Positions 57,348 through 64,000 of a DNA stretch of 64,000 bases are shown here, in pieces (positions within the stretch are counted from its first letter, which is position 1; the number at the start of each line of letters is the position of its first letter). Both the position numbers and the translations under genes were made by a program. The notes below the pieces were generated by a model. It did no database searches. It was given only the letters and a program-made list of their open reading frames with translations, and was not told the origin of the DNA. The DNA is taken from positions 9,934,704-9,998,703 of the forward strand of contig CM060847.1 of NCBI GenBank assembly GCA_030737835.1, read 5' to 3'. The stretch is from Acorus gramineus. Its lineage: Eukaryota > Streptophyta > Magnoliopsida > Acorales > Acoraceae.

Positions 57348-57419
57348 GGGTCCATAGCTCAGTGGTAGAGCAATTGACTGCAGATCAATAGGTCACCGGT
57401 TCGAACCCGGTTGGGCCCT
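57348..57419 (+). tRNA. tRNA-Cys (anticodon GCA)
   Basis: A 72-base cloverleaf without intron. Acceptor stem GGGTCCA pairs with TGGGCCC (one G-T pair). D arm GCTCAGTGGTAGAGC carries the A box. The anticodon stem TTGAC/ATCAA encloses loop TGCAG, giving anticodon GCA. T arm ACCGGTTCGAACCCGGT carries the B box GGTTCGAACCC. The discriminator is T. A run of T directly after the gene is a pol III terminator. This is a nuclear-type gene. Confidence 0.95.
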
Positions 57420-58147
57420 TTTTACAATTGTTTTTTGTTTTTTTTTTTAAATTCCAGAAGTAATATCTGCTTAAAGTTACCGGAGGATCATCCATCTTGT
57501 TCAATACAATGTGATTCACATACGGCACAAAAAGAAACATTGGTAGATTGCTTTTGTGTTGTGACCACTGCTTTACATTCTCTAATGATTTCAACAAAGC
57601 ACACCACACCACAAAATCAATAGGAAAGACATTTTTTTTTCCAAGGTGGGGTCATCTACTCATCTGTCTCTCTCCCTCTCCCTCCACACTCAATCCAAAT
57701 AATTAAACGACAGGCCTCCCCTTTTACATGAACAACAGTTGCAGTGGAATTACTGTTGGTTTTTTTTTTTTTCTCTCTCGCTGAGAAGAGATAGATTTTG
57801 TCAGTTTTCAGACAACCATTTCAGTATTTAAGGAAGTTGTGATGTTTTGAAACAGACCCATGTAGTAAAAACTTGGGCTGGGACAAAGCCAGCCACTAGT
57901 TCTGGTGGTGGGTTTGAGCTCAAATTTATCACAAAAGTCTGAAAAACGAAATCTCTATATGCTGTTTTTTATACAAACCTCAGATGGGTTTGTATTGATA
58001 AGATGATGGTTCTCCTCCCTGTTCTTTATCTTGCTTAGCCTGACAATATATTTGAGATATTGAGGTGAATGGGTGGTTGGTTGTGCTAATTACAGCTGCA
58101 GATGAGTGAAAGAAGAGGAGTTGTGACTTGTGAGTGACTTCAAATAC
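57420..58147. promoter_or_regulatory. Upstream region and leader of CHUP1
   Basis: About 730 bp between the tRNA and the CHUP1 start codon. It contains a T-rich run and CTCTCTCTCCCTCTCCC-type pyrimidine tracts near 57664-57685 that are common near plant transcription starts. No other gene was seen. Confidence 0.35.
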
Positions 58148-61100
58148 ATGATTGTGAGAGTGGGATTTCTGGTTGCTGCTTCTGTTGCAGCATATACAGT
58201 CAGGCGGATTAACTGCCCCAGGCCTCCTGTTCAACCTTCAGGTATTTCTCTCTCTTTTACTCTCTTGTGAGAAGTTATGTTTTTGTAAGACCAACATGCT
58301 ATTATGAGATACCCTTTTGAGGACACGAAGTAAATTTGTAGATATCCTTGTTAATACTGATGTTTTAGTTTCTGCGATCTTTTTGTGATTCTTATGATGA
58401 ATTCTGGATTCAGATAATGGGGATGTCGAACAACATCGAGTGGGAGAAGATGCGAGGGAGGTCTACGCTCCAGAAGAGGATGATGTATGTACCATCATGA
58501 ACTTGTTTTTGCAATGATAGAATCTTTGTTTTTTTGGTTATCTGGATTTTGATTGAGAAACTACCATCTCAGGTGGAGGAGGAAGAAGAGGAGGTTAAAA
58601 GAGTAAGCAGTGTGAACAACCCTGCTTCGGACAACCCTCCTTTTGTCGTGGATGATGAAGAAGAGGATGATATTTTACCTGAATTTGAGGAACTTCTATC
58701 CGGGGAGATTGATTTTCCACTACCCAAAGACAAGTTTGATGTCAGCTCACAGTCTGAGATAGAAAATTTGGCATACGAGGCTGAGATGACGAACCATATG
58801 ATGGAGTTGGAACGCCTAAGGAACCTCGTCAAGGAACTGGAAGAGAGAGAAGTGAAGCTTGAAGGAGAACTACTTGAGTACTATGGACTCCAGGAACAGG
58901 AGTCTGATGTTGTCGAGTTGCAACGACAGCTCCAGATAAAAACAGTTGAGATTAACATGCTCAACGTAACCATCAATTCATTGCAGGCCGAGCGAAAGAA
59001 GTTACAAGAAGAGGTTTCAAATGGCATTGCAGCTAAGAAGGAGCTCGAGATGGCTAGGAACAAGATTAAGGAACTTCAGAAGCAGATACAGCTTGAATCA
59101 GGCCAAACCAAAGGCCACCTTCTGATGCTCAAACAACAGGTCACTAGTCTTAGAGAAAAGGAAGAAGAGGCCTCGAAGAAAGATGCCGAGGTTGAGAAGA
59201 AGCTCAAAATGGTTAAGGAGTTGGAGGTGGAGGTTGTGGAGCTGAGGAGGAAGAACAAGGAGTTGCAACATGAGAAAAGGGAATTGACTGTTAAGTTGGA
59301 TGCGGCCGAGGCCAGAGTTGCAGAACTTTCTAATATGACTGAGGTACATAACTCTCATGCACTGTAGTTTATGCATAAGATCGTTATTTATTTGGAAAAT
59401 GTTAGGGACGGTCATTTTTGTAGTTCCCAACATGTTCCGACTTTTTCTCGAGGCATATACTTGCCTCAAGTACATACCCCTCATAAAAAATTGAAGTATA
59501 AACTCGAATGAATTGAGTACATTTTTTTTTTGTGTTTTCCACTTTTCCTAATCTAGTATATACTAGGTTAGGGTGAAGGAATGACTCGGTGAATCAACAC
59601 CTTATTTGATTCAAAAAGTTATGATGGTTTTTTTTTTTTTTTAAATCTGAACAGTGCATTTTTAAAATATGTTGTGGCAGTAGCTTCAGGGCAGTTGTTT
59701 CATTCATTTGATGGTGGGACTTTATTGCAATTTCTTATGAGATGGGTTGCTAGATTCTTAGAGTTAATTTACATGATTAATTTTTCTTTGATGCCAAATT
59801 TTTCAGGCCATAGAGTGGCCAATATCACCATGGAAATTTCAATGGCTACCTATATATGCAGTAACCAGAAAGAAATAAAAGAAACATATTCATTAGGACT
59901 TGAAATGAAATCTATCTAGTGCTAGTACTTAATCTCTTGCTAACTGTGTTCATGCATGCTGTTTATGTGACAAATTCCTGATCTCCTATGGTGCAGAGTG
60001 ATCTGGTTGCCAGGAGCAGAGAGGAGATCAACAATTTAAGGCACACAAATGAAGATCTTTCAAAGCAAGTAGAGGGCCTACAGATGAACAGATTTAGTGA
60101 AGTTGAAGAGCTGGTCTATCTCAGATGGGTCAATGCATGCTTAAGGTACGAACTCCGTAATTACCAGACACCATCAGGTAAGATTTCCGCTCGTGATCTC
60201 AACAAGAACTTGAGCCCAAGATCTCAAGAGAGGGCTAAACAGCTGATGTTGGAGTATGCTGGATCGGAACGTGGGCAAGGGGACACCGACCTTGACATGT
60301 CTTCTCAGCCTTCTTCACCGGGCAGCGAGGACTTCGACAATGCTTCTATAGATAGTGGTTTTAGTAGATACAGCAATGTCAGTAAGAAAACAAGTCTTAT
60401 TCAGAAGCTTAAAAGGTGGGGAAAGAGCAAGGATGACATTAGTGCTTTATCATCCCCTACAAGATCCTTTGGAGGGACTTCTCCAAGGATCAGTGTCAGC
60501 CAAAGATCATCCATACCAAAGGGTCCACTGGAGGCACTGATGTTAAGGAATGCGGGCGATGGAGTGGCGATCACTACATTTGGTAAGAAAGAAGATCCTC
60601 CCGATTCTCCGGATACCCCTAATCTCCCTCACATAAGAACCCAAGCTTCTGCTTCTCCTAGTGACTCGCTGAACAGCGTGGCTTCATCTTTTCAACTGAT
60701 GTCGAAGTCCGTCGAAGGAGTGATGGATGAGAAGTACCCAGCATACAAGGACAGACACAAACTAGCGTTGGAGAGGGAGAAGGCGATCAAAGAGAAAGCA
60801 GAACAAGCAAGAGCAGAAAGATTTGGTGATAGTTCGAATTCAAGTATTGGTTTTGAGAATAGGGTCAAGGTGGACAGAGAAAAGGCAGTAACGCTGCCAC
60901 CAAAACTTGCTCAAGTAAAGGAAAGAGTCACTTTTTCAACGGATTCAAATGAGCAAATTGATGATAGCAAGGGTGATGCGCCTGTTGTGAGCAAAATGAA
61001 ACTTGCCCACATTGAAAAGAGGGCTCCGAGGGTGCCTAGACCACCTCCTAGATCATCAGATGGTTCTTCCACTGCTGTCAACAAAATTGCTGTTTCAGGT

Positions 61101-63340
61101 GGGATACCACACCCACCTGGTGCACCACCACCTCCACCGCCTCCTGGAGCTCCCCCTCGCCCGCCTCCCCCTCCAGGAAATCTTACGAAAGGATCTGGTA
61201 CTGGCGATAAAGTTCATCGAGCTCCTGAACTTGTGGAGTTCTATCAATCACTGATGAAACGTGAAGCAAAGAAGGAAACTACATCTCTGGCTTCCCCTTC
61301 GTCTAATGTGGCTGATGCTCGGAGCAACATGCTTGGGGAGATTGCAAATCGATCAACTTTCTTACTAGCTGTATGATAACTCGAATTTTTACGCTCCATT
61401 TACTTTATTATCTCATTTTTTTCATGATTATGATCCGTATTGGACCTCTGGGTGCGGGTGCAGGTAAAAGCTGATGTGGAGACACAAGGTGACTTTGTTC
61501 AATCGTTGGCTGCCGAGGTCAGGGCAGCTTCTTTTACCAAAATTGAAGATCTGGTATCATTTGTTAACTGGCTGGATGAAGAACTCTCTTTCTTGGTGAG
61601 TCTTCTTTGTTCAGGATTTTGAAGCCATACAAATGCAGTGAAGCACTCTCATAAATTCGATTATATGATTTTCATCTGTAGGTTGATGAGCGAGCCGTGC
61701 TTAAACATTTTGATTGGCCTGAAGGAAAAGCAGATGCACTGCGAGAAGCAGCATTCGAGTACCAAGACCTGATGAAGCTAGAGAAAAGAGTCTCAAATTT
61801 CGTCGATGATCCAAAACTACCTTGTGAACCTGCTCTGAAGAAGATGTATTCATTGCTTGAAAAGTAAGTGAGAAGGTCTAGTTCATAATCAGCGATTCAA
61901 TTCAGATTCTTTGAGTAGTAAAATAGATGAATGTTACTGACTTTCTCGAGTACAGAGTGGAACAGAGTGTTTATGCCCTCCTACGAACCAGAGACATGGC
62001 GATTTCACGATACAGGGAGTTTGGAATTCCTGTTGACTGGTTGATGGACTCAGGTGTTGTAGGCAAGGTATGCTTCATCTCAGAATTCTAACAACTTTTA
62101 CCCGCACAGCTACTTCTCAAACTCTCCATTCTCTATCAACAAAGTATTTAACAAGTTTGATCGGTGATATAGGGTATTCTTTCTTGAGCATCTGTTCATC
62201 ACTTATTTTTCACCCTGGATTTGAGGATTTCAACTTCGATTAATTTTTCATTTGAAACCTTAACCATAAGAAAATTTGTTATATGTTATGAACCATGAAT
62301 TCCCCAATTGTTTCATGAATAAGATGCATAGGGAAGAAAGGTTTAATCTTAATCCTCAAAAATCATGTTTGTTTATAGATAAACTGTGATTGTAATGCCT
62401 TGGTAAGTTAGAATGATACCTGATAGGCTAGTCTTTCAGGTCGAGATCGAGGTGCCATAAGCAGAGTTGTCTTCTTCTTTTGTTGTTTTGTTGTGGGTTT
62501 TGTAGGGTTGTTGTTGTGGAAGGGTTTTTTTTTCCCATTTTGGGCTTTCAATTTGATTAATACAAGGCGAAAGCCAACCTTTTTTTCAAAAAAAAAAAAA
62601 AAAGTTAGAATGATACCTGATAACTATATCTATGGTGACAAACATAGTTTATTTCTCATTATATATCCAAAACTATAACTATATACTAATATGATATATA
62701 CAAGAGATAAAAATTTATCAAAACCGCGAAAAGAATGTCCACTACAACATATAAGTTGAAGGGAAGAGAATGTCCAGACGAACCAGATGAAGGGAAGAGA
62801 ATGTCCAGACGAACATTTAAGTTGAACCATTTTACGCATTTACAATGTTTAATATCTACTAAGCAACTCATTTGGAAAAATCTGAGTCTTATTTTTGAGC
62901 TTTCTTTGCAGATAAAACTCTCATCTGTTCAGCTGGCAAGGAAGTATATGAAGAGGGTATCATCTGAACTCGATGCTTTGACTGGCACTGACAAGGAGCC
63001 AAACAGGGAGTTCATAGTTCTGCAAGGTGTGCGTTTTGCCTTCCGTGTGCATCAGGTAATGTGTCGTTAATTGCCTCTTGTCACCTATGCAATTACAAAT
63101 TCTAGACAAGAGCATAAGTGGATTTGTGCAGATTAGTGAGTTTTTATTAAGATATAGTGACAAATCAAAGAATTATATCTTGTCATAGTGCCTTATTAAT
63201 TTATATATCTGACATGCATCCTGGCCTGCAATGTTTTCCAGTTTGCAGGAGGATTCGATGCAGAGAGCATGCGTGCTTTTGAAGAGCTCAGAAGCCGAGT
63301 TCATGCACAGTCAAGCGAGGCAGATAAATCTGAAACATAA
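58148..63340 (+). CDS. CHUP1: CHUP1, chloroplast outer-envelope actin-associated protein
   Basis: Needed for chloroplast positioning and light-induced movement; it anchors in the outer envelope and promotes short actin filaments on chloroplasts. Nine exons: 58148-58241, 58414-58484, 58573-59343, 59997-61370, 61464-61595, 61682-61863, 61956-62067, 62912-63055, 63242-63340, giving 992 residues (Arabidopsis is about 1,004). The N-terminus MIVRVGFLVAASVAAYTVRR is the hydrophobic envelope anchor. An acidic region follows, then a coiled coil at about 100-370, then a Ser-rich region with a basic PRPPPRS stretch. The proline-rich motif near 685-705 (PPPPPPPGAPPRPPPPPGN) is known to bind profilin. The conserved C-terminal domain has VELVEFYQSLMKRE-like sequence, FVNWLDEELSFLVDERAVLK and FRVHQFAGGFDAESMRAFEE. 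All phases join; no break was seen. Confidence 0.97.
62455..62603 (+). mobile_element. Poly(A) retroposon in a CHUP1 intron, tail family 1
   Basis: The sequence ends AATACAAGGCGAAAGCCAAC, then T-rich sequence and about 16 A. The same end is found on the minus strand at 3548-3590. The body is T/G-rich with no coding part. It is probably a LINE 3' end or a SINE. The start is approximate. Confidence 0.5.
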
Positions 63341-64000
63341 ATTGGTTTTGCTTTCTTGTATTCTAAATTTTTGTTGTATATCTCATCTTTTGTTCACTAG
63401 TCATACAGAATGTGTCGCTGACCTTTGTGATACTCATTTGATTAATGGAAGGAATGTTTTCATAGTTATGATGAAGACATCATGAAAATGTCAAATAGAT
63501 CATTAAAACAGATTCTGGTTTGTTAATTTAGAGGAATTCTTTAGAATGCATGACTGTCATTAACTAATGTATGATTAAGGGAAAAAGGTTCACTTCACTG
63601 TTTTGATGTGCATAAATAAAAGACAGTCCACTTAAATTTTGTGTCTCCACGCAGGAAATACCGATATTATTGCAAGAATGGAGGAAAGCCATAAGGCATC
63701 AAGTAGTTATTCATAATCTCAAAATAGCAGAGAAAAGGGACATTTATTAATTCACTATGAACTTCAACAAACAATATTGCCTCTTTGGTGAACAGAACAA
63801 CACATGCTACAAAAACTTTGAATAGAAATAAATTTTTTACAGATAAAAAAATGGTCTTTCTTTGGGAGGCTCTGATAGCCTATGCCATATGTTCAGCAAC
63901 ACCGAAAAAAGTAAAATGTAATTGTAGATTCAACAGGACAAATGGAGATCTCTGGGATGAAACAAAAACATATTTACCGCAGTGTTATTACAAGACTTCC
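63341..64000. other. CHUP1 3' UTR and right flank
   Basis: The CHUP1 3' UTR is followed by AT-rich DNA. From about 63660 the composition changes and could be the 3' end of a minus-strand gene beyond the window, but no frame supports this. Confidence 0.3.

Overview
The window is nuclear DNA from a flowering plant. It holds spliced genes with AT-rich introns, plant-only families (a TDY-type MAP kinase, CHUP1, BPG2, a chloroplast SLH-domain protein), a nuclear tRNA-Cys, tRNA-derived SINEs, MITEs and an LTR element with a Met-tRNA primer site. Species cannot be fixed from the sequence. Exon borders below were placed by eye from splice signals, reading frame and remembered family proteins; no alignment was run.

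Layout. 1-1164: AT-rich, no complete gene. 1165-8591 (-): MPK8/15-type MAP kinase, 11 coding exons. 8592-17705: gene-poor and repeat-rich, with an inverted-repeat element at about 10.3-10.9 kb, another at 11.06-11.47 kb, a composite foldback at 11.73-13.21 kb, a LINE-like tail and a 220-bp Tourist-type MITE. 17706-25048 (-): a spliced gene I do not recognise. Its third intron carries a young non-autonomous LTR element (22012-24522) nested inside an older solo LTR. 25258-28959 (+): BPG2, a circularly permuted chloroplast GTPase, divergent from the unknown gene across 209 bp. 29812-34243 (-): cyclin H. 36288-42857 (-): eIF2B delta, with a LINE fragment in one intron. 43309-47048 (+): chloroplast SLH-domain protein, divergent from eIF2B delta across 451 bp. 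48842-53184 (-): UMP1/POMP proteasome maturation factor. 53185-57347: dense MITE cluster. 57348-57419 (+): tRNA-Cys(GCA). 58148-63340 (+): CHUP1. 63341-64000: no gene seen.

The genes are housekeeping or signalling loci with unrelated jobs: wound/ROS signalling, chloroplast ribosome biogenesis, TFIIH/CAK, translation initiation, proteasome assembly and chloroplast movement. Two pairs share short divergent intergenic regions and could be co-expressed. No operon-like or defence-like system is visible. The most unusual items are the GC-rich, gene-less interior of the young LTR element, its nesting in an older solo LTR inside a gene, three introns with GC-AG borders in three different genes, and the unrecognised conserved-looking gene that hosts the LTR element.
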